Notes: generated by a model not told the origin, from the letters alone. 18,893 nucleotides of DNA from Planctomicrobium sp. (GCA_029259835.1 JAJDEL010000082.1:1-18893), one strand, 5' to 3'. Positions 1-7,340 are shown, numbered from the stretch's first letter. Made by a program: numbers and translations.

Positions 1-1
1 G

Positions 2-394
2 GAAAAGAAAACGATTCAGCCAAATCCGGAAAACCCATACACCTACATTATCCATGGTTCAGCTTGGTCCCCGGAATCAAATAAAATTTGCTTCAAAGGT
101 CGCCGTCCCGATGGTGGCTACGAAACCGCAATTGTCGATATTTCTGGTGAAGATCCTAAGTTAACAGTTTGCTTCGATGCAACCAAAGAATACGTAAGTG
201 ACTATGCCTGGCATCCAGACGGAATTCGAAATTTGACTGTCAAGTATGTGAGTTTTTTGCAATTGTATGAATTCAAACCGGGTCAAGGTGTCACTCCAAC
301 TCTTTTACCAGGACAACCAAAAAACCGAGCCAATGCTTCTGTGAATTGGTCCCCAGATGGTAAAACGTTCTTCTTCATAAGCCGCCCAGAATAA
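2..394 (+). CDS. TolB-like PD40 beta-propeller protein, C-terminal part (5' end outside window)
   Basis: This is an open frame from the window edge to a TAA at 392-394, giving 130 visible codons. It aligns without register change to the last 140 or so residues of the next gene at 567. Shared stretches include QPNP..PYTYI, GRRPDGGY.TAI.D, PKLTVCFDATK, the WHPDG blade motif and the terminal WSPDGKTFFFISRP. Three PD40/WD40-like blade motifs (WSPES, WHPDG, WSPDG) are visible. Relative to its neighbour it lacks an eight-residue Ser/Thr-rich insert after the SGED position. It is probably an exported propeller like the neighbour, but its N-terminus is not in view. The fifth blade (DGIRNLTVKYVSF) is more diverged than in the neighbour, though the frame is intact, so there is no sign of a pseudogene. 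Substrate or partner is unknown. Confidence 0.8.
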   Translation, partial: EKKTIQPNPENPYTYIIHGSAWSPESNKICFKGRRPDGGYETAIVDISGEDPKLTVCFDATKEYVSDYAWHPDGIRNLTVKYVSFLQLYEFKPGQGVTPTLLPGQPKNRANASVNWSPDGKTFFFISRPE

Positions 395-420
395 GCAAAA
401 AATCTCGCAAAAAACGATTC

Positions 421-500
421 AATTCTGCGGAAGTTTCACTTCGTGTATTTCCTGTGAACTCAGTGTTCAGTTCTCACATGTGTACGGCAAAACAGTTGAA
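421..500. repeat. Duplicated 3' flank, copy 1
   Basis: About 80 bp downstream of the first propeller gene aligns by eye with the flank at 1499-1572 downstream of the second. The shared core is TCAGTGTTCA (460-469 and 1537-1546), with matching AATTC..CGG starts. This appears to be part of the tandem duplication rather than a gene. No ORF of note lies in the 395-566 gap. Confidence 0.5.
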
Positions 501-566
501 TCCTTGATGACGCCGACGGTGCCACGTTAGGATATTCCGAACGATTTCAATGCCTTGGAGAAAAAG

Positions 567-1469
567 ATGCTTTGGTCACGTTCACTATTCGTTCTGGGAT
601 GTTTCAGTTTCATCACGACAACTGCTTTTGCTCAGGCGAAGCATGCGTCAATCTATGCAATGGATTCAGATGGAAAGAATGTGCGCGAGGTGATCTCGCT
701 CGAAGATTATCCCAGTGTCGGGTCGCCGGATGTTTCACCAGACGGAAAGCGCCTCGCCTTCGATGGCTGGAGGAAAGATCAGAACACTCGCGACGGTCAG
801 TTGTTTATCCTCGACCTTGAAACCTCTCAAATTCAGCACGTTGGACCAGGCTTGATGCCGACCTGGTCTGCCGATGGAAAGTATCTCGCATACAGTGGGG
901 GCAAGCCAGGCGGTGTTTCCATACGATCTGCCGATGGTGTTGCAACAAAGCAAATTGATGCCGCTGGCTGGGGAATTCAATGGTCCCCCGACGGAAAGAA
1001 GCTGGCCTACGTCGTCGGTGGAAGTTTTGTCATCTATGACATCCTGACAGAGGAGAAGAGAACAGTTCAGCCAAATCCAGTAAAGCCATACACCTACATC
1101 TACCATAACTCAGACTGGTCCCCGGATTCGAAAAAATTGTGCTTCAGAGGTCGGCGACCTGATGGTGGCTACGACACCGCAATCATTGATGTTTCCAGCG
1201 AAGACTCGAACTCAACATCAGGCGAGAAACCGAAGTTAACGGTTTGCTTCGATGCGACGAAAGGTTACAGCAATGAATTCGCCTGGCACCCGGATGGAGA
1301 TCGGATTTTAGTGTTCCAGAGTGCCAATCCGCCGCAACTAGCAGAGTTCAAACCGGAGGCCAATGTCACGACAAATCTGGTTGAAGGGCAGCCGAAGGAC
1401 CGAGCCAATATCGCGATCACCTGGTCATTAGATGGCAAGACGCTTTACTTCATGAGCCGGCCAAAATGA
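567..1469 (+). CDS. Exported TolB-like PD40 beta-propeller protein
   Basis: The protein is 300 residues. I chose the ATG at 567 because GGAG lies six bases upstream (557-560); the upstream TTG at 555 has no ribosome binding site. Residues 1-22 form a signal peptide ending in TAFA, so the protein is probably periplasmic. About six PD40/WD40-like blade motifs follow, recognised as SPDGKRLAF, SADGKYLAY, SPDGKKLAY, SPDSKKLCF, HPDGDRILV and SLDGKTLYF. This is the repeat type of the C-terminal TolB propeller, but there is no TolB N-terminal domain, so it should not be called tolB. Such propellers usually serve as protein-binding scaffolds; the partner is not deducible. It is a close paralogue of the truncated gene before it and is followed on the same strand by two paralogous membrane protein genes. 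No enzyme active site is recognisable. Confidence 0.85.
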   Translation: MLWSRSLFVLGCFSFITTTAFAQAKHASIYAMDSDGKNVREVISLEDYPSVGSPDVSPDGKRLAFDGWRKDQNTRDGQLFILDLETSQIQHVGPGLMPTWSADGKYLAYSGGKPGGVSIRSADGVATKQIDAAGWGIQWSPDGKKLAYVVGGSFVIYDILTEEKRTVQPNPVKPYTYIYHNSDWSPDSKKLCFRGRRPDGGYDTAIIDVSSEDSNSTSGEKPKLTVCFDATKGYSNEFAWHPDGDRILVFQSANPPQLAEFKPEANVTTNLVEGQPKDRANIAITWSLDGKTLYFMSRPK

Positions 1470-1498
1470 GCCACAGCTTCGTTCATGAAAAATGATGC

Positions 1499-1572
1499 AA
1501 TTCCACGGTTAATCTCTCCGTGATTTTCCGGTCAGTTCAGTGTTCAACACTTACGAGTGCCCACAACTGAAA
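1499..1572. repeat. Duplicated 3' flank, copy 2, with weak hairpin
   Basis: This segment matches the flank at 421-500. It contains a 5-bp hairpin (CACGG 1504-1508 with CCGTG 1518-1522) followed by ATTTTCC. That could act as a weak terminator for the propeller gene, but the stem is short. It ends where the Shine-Dalgarno of the next gene starts (1571-1576). Confidence 0.45.
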
Positions 1573-1583
1573 GGAGCATCACC

Positions 1584-1931
1584 ATGAGCATGACAATCAC
1601 TTATGCCGTTTACCTGACGATCAGTGCAGGCATTACAATGGGAGTCGCTCACGTGCTGCACAAGCGTGGGCGAATCTTTCTGCTGAAAGCGTTCCAGCAA
1701 CAGGAAGCCATGACTGATTCCGTCAACGACTTGCTTGTTGTAGGCTTTTATCTGGTGAACTTTGGCTATGTGACACTCGCCTTGAAGTACGGAGCGAAGC
1801 CAACAACACTCGCCGAATCGATCGAATTTCTGTCGACAAAAATCGGCCTTGTGTTGCTGATTCTCGGAGCAATGCACTTCATCAATCTGGCAGTCTTCGC
1901 ACAGCTTGGTCGAAGAAAATCATCGTGCTAG
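1584..1931 (+). CDS. Small three-helix integral membrane protein (paralogue 1)
   Basis: The protein is 115 residues. The ATG at 1584 has AAGGAG at 1571-1576 with a seven-base spacer, better than the upstream GTG at 1557. Predicted membrane helices are at about 5-24, 48-68 and 86-107. Motifs shared with the next gene are HKRGRIFL/IHGRVFL (GRIFL at 29-33), LLxVGFYL before helix 2, the ES/SAIE.LSTK block, and HF in helix 3 (His98). The conserved charged GR and the intramembrane His suggest a shared functional site, but I do not recognise a named family or function. It is likely in the inner membrane. The gene is followed after 128 bp by its paralogue. The gap holds two strong hairpins, so the two may not be expressed in equal amounts. 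Confidence 0.8.
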   Translation: MSMTITYAVYLTISAGITMGVAHVLHKRGRIFLLKAFQQQEAMTDSVNDLLVVGFYLVNFGYVTLALKYGAKPTTLAESIEFLSTKIGLVLLILGAMHFINLAVFAQLGRRKSSC

Positions 1932-1973
1932 AGCAACTTGCTTTAGTCGCGAAATGATGTCGACAGCTTGATT

Positions 1974-1998
1974 CTCCCCCGGACATTGACCGGGGGAG
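1974..1998. repeat. Extragenic hairpin, 9-bp perfect stem
   Basis: CTCCCCCGG (1974-1982) pairs with CCGGGGGAG (1990-1998) around a 7-nt loop, ACATTGA. No T-run follows, so it is unlikely to be a classical intrinsic terminator. It sits 17 bp before the hairpin at 2016, giving a two-palindrome cluster between the membrane paralogues. Confidence 0.7.
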
Positions 1999-2015
1999 AT
2001 ATGCAACTCACTTCG

Positions 2016-2036
2016 CCCCAGGTGAACCACCTGGGG
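2016..2036. repeat. REP-like palindrome, GGTGANYCACC family (member 1)
   Basis: CCCCAGGTG (2016-2024) and CACCTGGGG (2028-2036) form a perfect 9-bp stem with loop AAC. The core GGTGAACCACC matches the cores of the hairpins at 5432 and 5518. It ends 11-14 bp before the Shine-Dalgarno of the gene at 2060, so it could also influence translation of that gene. Confidence 0.7.
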
Positions 2037-2059
2037 AACCTTTCACTTAGGAGACCATC

Positions 2060-2461
2060 ATGTCTGACTACATTATGCCGGTCACTCACCTGACTTATGT
2101 CGCAATCGGCGTGAGTCTGACAATCTGGGTTGCCAGGACACTGCGGATTCACGGGCGAGTTTTTCTCGCCAAAGGCTGCAAAGGAGACGATGCTCTCGCC
2201 GACGCGCTCAGCCATTTGCTTTCGGTCGGTTTCTATCTGCTGCACATTGGTCTGATCTTGTTAGTCCTCAAGATCGGCGGACACGTTCACGAGCTTGTGA
2301 GTGCTATTGAACTGCTGAGTACAAAAACCGGGTTCGTGCTTCTGGTCCTGGCTGTCTCTCACTTCACGTACCTAGGCTTGTACTCCCGCCTCCACGGCAA
2401 ACCAAAACCACCAGAACCAGATCACTCCACCGGATCTCTGAGACGTGCAATGGATGTGTGA
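2060..2461 (+). CDS. Small three-helix integral membrane protein (paralogue 2)
   Basis: The protein is 133 residues. The ATG at 2060 has GGAG at 2050-2053 with a six-base spacer. It has the same layout as the gene at 1584: helices at about 8-27, 53-71 and 90-108, GRVFL at 32-36, LLSVGFYL, LLSTKTGFVLLVL and the HF pair (His101). Unlike paralogue 1 it has extra histidines in and after helix 2 (LLHIG, GGHVHE) and a proline/charged cytoplasmic-type tail (KPKPPEPDHS). These could be metal- or haem-linked, but that is speculation. No named family is recognised. The gene ends just before a strong hairpin that separates it from the convergent gene. Confidence 0.8.
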   Translation: MSDYIMPVTHLTYVAIGVSLTIWVARTLRIHGRVFLAKGCKGDDALADALSHLLSVGFYLLHIGLILLVLKIGGHVHELVSAIELLSTKTGFVLLVLAVSHFTYLGLYSRLHGKPKPPEPDHSTGSLRRAMDV

Positions 2462-2468
2462 ATACCGC

Positions 2469-2503
2469 GCAGAAGGCTGGGGAGACTATACTCAGCCTTC
2501 TGC
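2469..2503. terminator. Hairpin between convergent genes, probable bidirectional terminator
   Basis: GCAGAAGGCTG (2469-2479) pairs perfectly with CAGCCTTCTGC (2493-2503), an 11-bp stem with a 13-nt loop. It fills most of the 45-bp gap between the stop codons at 2461 (+) and 2507 (-). There is no clear T-run on either side, so the terminator role rests on position and stem strength. Confidence 0.6.
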
Positions 2504-2506
2504 TCC

Positions 2507-3943
2507 TTAATGCGCCGGTGGTGGGCTGTTTTGATAGGCTCGGTTGCGGAACATGAAGTCGATGATGTTGCCCTCGTGCGGTTGCAACCAGTTGAGTTGC
2601 ATCGTTTTCACCCGACCGATGTTGAGCCGATCAATGTTCGTGGCATCGAGGAGTTGCCGTGACCATGCTTCGTCTTCGGTCAGGACCGAACCGACCAGAG
2701 TCGAGCCGATTGTTTTGATCATCTTTGCTTGCGGGCATTCGACGACCGAAGCGAACGGAAACATATACTCCGTGTTCGCCAGGAACGGTTCCGGGCTGGT
2801 GCAATGGATGATCGTCGGACGCAGGAAATCGTACCGTTCGTGCGAGATCCAGCGGTCGCCGTCACGGTACTTGGCGGTCACTTCGGTGACGCCTGATTCG
2901 CTCAGTTTGTCTTCAATCTGATCGTTCATTGATTCCGCCACACCTTTGGTCGTGAACGCCGCGAGTGAAGCATTTGGATCAGCCATGGGGAGTGGAGCAA
3001 TCGGTCCGAGTTTTTGAGCGATGGCGTCGGCGATTTCCTCAGTATGTCTCGATGCCCAGATGCTGGAAGCGTTGATGCAGCTACGTCCAGAATTTGCGAA
3101 GATACTATCGACAAAGACGTCGAGGTAATCTTCCCACTGATCAACGACGTCGTCACCGATCAAGATTTTCGAGAACCCAGGTCCGTGAGCTTGAACACTT
3201 GGGTTCGAGGCGTATTGGTCGATAGTTTGTTGACCGCCGAAAATCATGGACCGCTTGCACGTTTCCATGACAGCGGCTCCGCAGTCTCGCGGACCTGGGT
3301 ACAGGCAGAAGGCTTCTGCCGGGATTCCTGCTTCCGTCATCGCAGCAAACATTCGGTATGGAGTCCAGGGTTCTTGCGAGCCTGGCTTCAGGACGAGGCC
3401 GATTTGAAGAGGAATCAGCGGTAGCCAAAGCGTATGAACACCGGGCGAATTGTTTGGAAGAACTGCTCCCAGAGCTGGTGAAGTCGCTTGGTAGCTGACC
3501 ATGATGCCCCGACTTTCCATGCCGTAGCCTTGCGTCAAGATCTCAAGCGGCAATCCGCGTGTGAGAGCGTCGAGCACTTCGCGCATGTGCTGCATGACGA
3601 ACGCATTTTTCTTCATGTTCGAGGCACACATCCACTCCGGCAGACCAGTCGTCGCAGACTGAATTTTGCAGAAATCGTCTGGCGTTTGCGTTCCATTTCC
3701 CAGTGGAAGTTCGGCCTCCAGAAACAACTTGCCAGCGGCGTCACATTTCTCGCAAAGTTCATCAATCGAGAATTGCCGCAGGATGTCTCTCGCCTTGTCG
3801 GCCTTTCGCATATCCATTTTGATCAAGCCACCGTTCGCCTGATCCATCTGGGCGAGTTCTTCACCCGTTTCAAAATGGATGACCGGGGCTTTTTCCATCG
3901 AGGTGTAAGGCTTTCCCCAACGAATCACAGGAATCTCAAGCAT
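2507..3943 (-). CDS. Aldehyde dehydrogenase superfamily protein, atypical active site
   Basis: The protein is 478 residues, close to the usual ALDH length. Recognisable ALDH landmarks are VLPNNSPG at about 161-168 (the oxyanion Asn region), VLKPGSQ at 184-190 (coenzyme-binding Lys), FGGQQT at 235-240, the nucleophile Cys289 in FANSGRSCINAS, and NTEYMFPF (the E-x-F-G-P-V position). At the catalytic-glutamate motif (normally ELGGK) the protein reads AHGPGFSK, so the general base Glu is replaced, apparently by His253. ALDHs lacking this Glu are often CoA-acylating (PduP/EutE, MMSDH types), so an acyl-CoA-forming or acyl-CoA-reducing role is possible but unproven. The start at 3943 lacks a clear Shine-Dalgarno; a TATAAA box lies on the minus strand at 3975-3980. 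The gene appears monocistronic and converges with the membrane protein gene at 2060. Confidence 0.85.
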   Translation of the reverse strand: MLEIPVIRWGKPYTSMEKAPVIHFETGEELAQMDQANGGLIKMDMRKADKARDILRQFSIDELCEKCDAAGKLFLEAELPLGNGTQTPDDFCKIQSATTGLPEWMCASNMKKNAFVMQHMREVLDALTRGLPLEILTQGYGMESRGIMVSYQATSPALGAVLPNNSPGVHTLWLPLIPLQIGLVLKPGSQEPWTPYRMFAAMTEAGIPAEAFCLYPGPRDCGAAVMETCKRSMIFGGQQTIDQYASNPSVQAHGPGFSKILIGDDVVDQWEDYLDVFVDSIFANSGRSCINASSIWASRHTEEIADAIAQKLGPIAPLPMADPNASLAAFTTKGVAESMNDQIEDKLSESGVTEVTAKYRDGDRWISHERYDFLRPTIIHCTSPEPFLANTEYMFPFASVVECPQAKMIKTIGSTLVGSVLTEDEAWSRQLLDATNIDRLNIGRVKTMQLNWLQPHEGNIIDFMFRNRAYQNSPPPAH

Positions 3944-4186
3944 GGCAGGAAACTTTCGGTAGGATCGTTCTGATTTTATACCCGTGCGAAATACGGGAAG
4001 GTGAGGTTGGTTTTCTGAAGACGTTTTCAGTACAGGTTACCGTTCCACCTCGCTGTAGAAAAGTGTGCGTGGGACCGGTTTTCGAGACTTTACAGCTTGG
4101 CTCGTTCGACAATTGTTTGTTTCTTTGACAAGATAGCGAAATCCGCAGACCTCTATGATCAATCAACTTGAATGGGCTGGAATTCC

Positions 4187-4747
4187 ATGAACACAAAGAT
4201 TGACAAATCTCTTGGGCATGGTGGTCGCTACAACGCAGAGAGTCATCCGGGTGTTATTCGTCGTGCTCTCGCGTTTTTGATTGACCTCGTGGTCATTTAC
4301 CTCAATGCGTACATTCTGTTCTTGCTGTGTTGGATGACGCTGGAGATCCCTGAAATCTGGCAGCAAAATTTCTTTTGGCCAACGTTTCTGGCTTATTTGA
4401 CGATTCTGAAGCCAAGTTCAATGCGAACGATTGGTTACCGAGTCATGAAGCTGAAAATCGTGACGCTGCAAGGCACAAAACCGTCTGTCGTGAGAATGTG
4501 TTTTCGTTACTTGCTCTGGTTGCTTATCCATCCGATTCCAGACATTCTCTGGACGAGCGCAGACCGAGATGGACGAACGCTACGTGACTGTTTCTCAGGC
4601 ACGCAAGTACTCCGGGCAGATGCCGTTTCTGATCAGGATGGACCAATTCACTTGAGCCGAAACTTTGGATTCTGCTGGTGTATGTTCTACCCGCAGGTTT
4701 CTTTCCCAAGAGTCAAGACGGCAAGCGAATCTTCGCTCGCTACGTAG
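4187..4747 (+). CDS. RDD family membrane protein
   Basis: The protein is 186 residues from the ATG at 4187; an in-frame ATG at 4172 would add five residues, and neither has a strong ribosome binding site. RDD-domain hallmarks are Arg25/Arg26 and Asp33 in RRALAFLIDLVV, the TIGYRVMKLKIV segment (81-92), and DRDGRTLRDCFSGT (126-139). Hydrophobic helices lie at about 27-49, 62-76 and 105-123. RDD proteins are integral membrane proteins, some linked to ion or sodium/proton transport; the role here is unknown. The last 40 or so residues lie beyond the RDD core and look low in conservation. The stop overlaps the stop of the convergent gene at 4740. Confidence 0.8.
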   Translation: MNTKIDKSLGHGGRYNAESHPGVIRRALAFLIDLVVIYLNAYILFLLCWMTLEIPEIWQQNFFWPTFLAYLTILKPSSMRTIGYRVMKLKIVTLQGTKPSVVRMCFRYLLWLLIHPIPDILWTSADRDGRTLRDCFSGTQVLRADAVSDQDGPIHLSRNFGFCWCMFYPQVSFPRVKTASESSLAT

Positions 4748-5267
4748 CAGAAGATGCTTCGAGTTGCTTCCGTTTTCGCCAAGCGACCATTGCTCTCTGC
4801 TGGCGCGTCAGTGGTGTGCGATGCGCTTCCCGAGCCCAGTACGCAATCAGACCTCCGATGTAGATGAACAGGGCGAGATGCAAGCCGATGACGACCTTCA
4901 GCATCACCGGATGGCTCTGTTGTGTTAACCGGCTGGTGATCGTGCCGGCTCTGCTGAGAACCTGAACGGTGACGTCTGTGGTCTCTGGAACTTGCGCTGG
5001 ATTCAAGCGGACGGTGTTGTGTCGCTGCTGACCGGAGACTGGGTCGAGAAAGGTATACCTGAGCAGAGTTCGATTTTTTTGGTCAACGCTGACTCGTTCC
5101 GCCTGACCAGGGACTTCAACGGCAGACATTTGAAATCGAACTTCTTCACTGCAAAGAAAAAGAACCACGCAGTAAAGAATCAACAATCTCGGCCATGCTC
5201 GGGCCAGACCTCTTGAGTAATACGGACCGTCCGCCGCACTGATCGCAACATCCATCAAATCGTTCAT
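4740..5267 (-). CDS. Two-helix membrane protein with extracytoplasmic domain, hypothetical
   Basis: The protein is 175 residues from the ATG at 5267, chosen because GGGAG (complement of 5274-5278) lies six bases upstream. A GTG at 5291 would add eight residues. Helix 1 is at about 26-40 and helix 2 at 122-145. The roughly 80 residues between them are polar and beta-rich (LLRYTFLDPVSGQ, NTVRLNP), probably facing the periplasm. The tail after helix 2 is very basic (RQQRAMVAWRKRKQ). The layout resembles DUF3592-type proteins, but I cannot confirm this. The last 8 bp overlap the end of the RDD gene. Confidence 0.7.
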   Translation of the reverse strand: MNDLMDVAISAADGPYYSRGLARAWPRLLILYCVVLFLCSEEVRFQMSAVEVPGQAERVSVDQKNRTLLRYTFLDPVSGQQRHNTVRLNPAQVPETTDVTVQVLSRAGTITSRLTQQSHPVMLKVVIGLHLALFIYIGGLIAYWAREAHRTPLTRQQRAMVAWRKRKQLEASSAT

Positions 5268-5431
5268 CACGTTCTCCCAAGAGTGGTTCACGCGGTCTGA
5301 ACGAAATTAGCCCGTTGTTGGATCAAAAGAATTTGGCGGGAATATGAGAAGTGTTGCCGAATTCGCAGAGTTGGAAGTGATTATCAGAAATGAGTGCCCG
5401 GTCCACACTGAAAAAACTCAATTCCAATTAG

Positions 5432-5452
5432 CCCCCGGTGATCCACCGGGGG
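5432..5452. repeat. REP-like palindrome, GGTGANYCACC family (member 2)
   Basis: CCCCCGGTG (5432-5440) and CACCGGGGG (5444-5452) form a perfect 9-bp stem with loop ATC. It lies in the 311-bp gene-free stretch 5268-5578, where the only other structure I see is the hairpin at 5518. No T-run follows. Confidence 0.75.
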
Positions 5453-5517
5453 GGAAACTGTAGCGATGGCAATTTTCATCGTTGAGCATGTTGAGAAAAT
5501 CCCGCACGTTTTCACCA

Positions 5518-5534
5518 CCGGGTGACTCACCCGG
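5518..5534. repeat. REP-like palindrome, GGTGANYCACC family (member 3)
   Basis: CCGGGTG (5518-5524) and CACCCGG (5528-5534) form a 7-bp stem with loop ACT. Its core GGTGACTCACC is shared with members 1 and 2. It lies 45 bp past the sulfatase stop codon, so it may also end that transcript. Confidence 0.7.
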
Positions 5535-5578
5535 CGTAAATGAGTCGAGAGTGGATCAACGAACTCTCATACACACAT

Positions 5579-7192
5579 TCACTGCTTTTCTTTCTTCTTC
5601 ATCTTCTTCAGATACTCATACATATTAAATCGTTCCGGGAATTTTACCTGGTTGCGCGTGGCCCATTGTTTCCAGAGTTGGATGAGTTTGTCTTTTTGTT
5701 TTGAGTTTGACTCTGCGAGGTTGTTCATCTCGGTTCTGTCTTTGCTAATGTTGTAGAGTTCCCAGGGTTTCTTGTATTCGCGGACGAGTTTCCAGTTTCC
5801 GGAGCGGACGCCGGCGTTGCCTTCGTGTTCCCAGTAGATTGGTTCCGTATGGACCGGATCGTCGCTGCCTTGCAGGAGTTTGAGAATCGAGACTCCCTCA
5901 CACGGAGGAGCGGATTTCGGATAGGTGGCGCCGGAAAGCTCAACGCAGGTTGCCATGAAGTCGGGCAGATAGGCAACGTTACGGTTGAAGGAACCTTGGT
6001 CGGATTTTGAAATCCCGGCAGGCCAGTGAGCGATCATCGGTGTGCAGGCACCTCCTTCGTGGATGAAATGTTTGTAAAGACGAAACGGGGTGTTGCAAGC
6101 GTTCGCCCAGGCGAGGCCAATGCGGACACCATCGACAGTTTTCAACGGTGGGTCTTTGACCATCGCGGCGGAGCCTTTGCCGAGTCGTCCACCTTCCTGA
6201 CAGGCTCCATTGTCTGATAAGAAGAAGATGATCGTGTTGTCCAGTTTGCCGAGATCGTCGAGGTGCGTTGTCAGTTTGCCGATGTTCTGGTCAATCGAGT
6301 CGACGCAGCCAGCGTAGGCCGCCATCATCGAATCGAGATCGTCGCGTTTCTTCTCACTCAAAGTGTCCCACTTCGGACCGACATGCGGAGCAGGCGTGAT
6401 GGATTCATCGAACAGCCCCAGCGACTTTTGCTTCGCGAGTCGCTTCTGCATGAGTGCTTCCCAGCCGTCAGTATATTTCCCTTTGTACTTCTGGAACTCT
6501 TCCCACTTCGCGTTCAGCGGCCAATGCGGAGCATTGTAGGCGAGATACAGAAAGAACGGTTTATCGTCTTCTTTGGAAACTTCGGAAATGAAATCGCAAG
6601 CGTAATCAGTGAAGGTGTCGGTCGCGTAGAAGTCGGCGTCTGTTTCAATCGGTTCGTTACCAAGGGTGATACCGCGACCATCGCCGGGCTGGAAGTAGTT
6701 GATCGCTCCGCTCAGGCAACCGTAGTAACGGTCGAACCCGCGTTGCAAAGGCCACGTTTCCTGTCGATGAACTCCCAGGTGCCACTTGCCGGTCATCAAC
6801 GTGTGATAGTCTGCGCTCTGTAGAACCTGAGCGATGGTGACGCAGTTGTCGTTCAGGAACCCCTGATATGGTCCGGAGAAGCCAAGCGGTCGGTCTGGTG
6901 GTTCCGTCATGTGACCGATGCCAACCTGATGCGGATGTCTGCCTGTGATGAGCGCCGCTCGCGTCGGACAACACCGACCATAGTTGTAAAACTGAGTGAA
7001 GCGAAGACCGTGCTCAGCGAGCCGGTCGATGTTCGGCGTTTCAATCTCGCTGCCATAGCAGCCTATGTCGGAAAATCCCATGTCATCAACGAGCACAATG
7101 ATAATGTTCGGTCGCGGTGCCTCTGCTTCTGCTTGAACCGCAATTGTGAAAAGCAGAACGAGAGTGATCGCGGAGTTGATGAGTTGTTTCAT
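5579..7192 (-). CDS. Secreted sulfatase (arylsulfatase family, formylglycine type)
   Basis: The protein is 537 residues from the ATG at 7192; an in-frame TTG at 7204 would add four residues, and neither has a clear ribosome binding site. A signal peptide covers about 1-22 (LVLLFTIAVQAEA). The type I sulfatase signature CCPTRAALITGR starts at Cys74, whose C-x-P-x-R context marks it for conversion to formylglycine. Metal and active-site residues are visible: Asp36-Asp37 in VDDMG, TGKWHLG (Lys136, His138), APHWP (His223) and LSDNGA (Asp327, Asn328). The enzyme would hydrolyse sulfate esters, for example of sulfated polysaccharides, in the periplasm or outside the cell. The substrate is not deducible. 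The C-terminus is lysine-rich. The gene diverges from the TIM-barrel gene at 7492. An anaerobic or aerobic maturase would be needed and is not in this window. Confidence 0.95.
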   Translation of the reverse strand: MKQLINSAITLVLLFTIAVQAEAEAPRPNIIIVLVDDMGFSDIGCYGSEIETPNIDRLAEHGLRFTQFYNYGRCCPTRAALITGRHPHQVGIGHMTEPPDRPLGFSGPYQGFLNDNCVTIAQVLQSADYHTLMTGKWHLGVHRQETWPLQRGFDRYYGCLSGAINYFQPGDGRGITLGNEPIETDADFYATDTFTDYACDFISEVSKEDDKPFFLYLAYNAPHWPLNAKWEEFQKYKGKYTDGWEALMQKRLAKQKSLGLFDESITPAPHVGPKWDTLSEKKRDDLDSMMAAYAGCVDSIDQNIGKLTTHLDDLGKLDNTIIFFLSDNGACQEGGRLGKGSAAMVKDPPLKTVDGVRIGLAWANACNTPFRLYKHFIHEGGACTPMIAHWPAGISKSDQGSFNRNVAYLPDFMATCVELSGATYPKSAPPCEGVSILKLLQGSDDPVHTEPIYWEHEGNAGVRSGNWKLVREYKKPWELYNISKDRTEMNNLAESNSKQKDKLIQLWKQWATRNQVKFPERFNMYEYLKKMKKKEKQ

Positions 7193-7340
7193 GAGTCGTT
7201 TCAATCAAGAAAAATGAAAAAGACAGGCGATTCTTCGCTTCGCCGAGTCTGGCTATTGACGATTCAATTGTCCAGTTGAGATTCTGACTCGACAGAGAGT
7301 AGACTACGGATCAGAGAGCTTGTCTGGAATTCCAGCTTCG

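Noticed and set aside
182..262. Possible frameshift pair in the first propeller (diverged fifth blade)
   Set aside because: The alignment to the second propeller keeps the same length and register across the stretch, so substitutions explain it.
735..1106. Long minus-strand open frame inside the propeller gene, and similar frames inside other genes (for example 6263-6823, 8823-9404, 12733-13788)
   Set aside because: They lie opposite or out of frame to genes with clear protein family motifs, lack ribosome binding sites and have unlikely composition.
4125..4159. TTGACA (4125-4130) and TATGAT (4154-4159) upstream of the RDD gene, as a promoter
   Set aside because: The spacer is 23 bp, too long for a sigma70 promoter.
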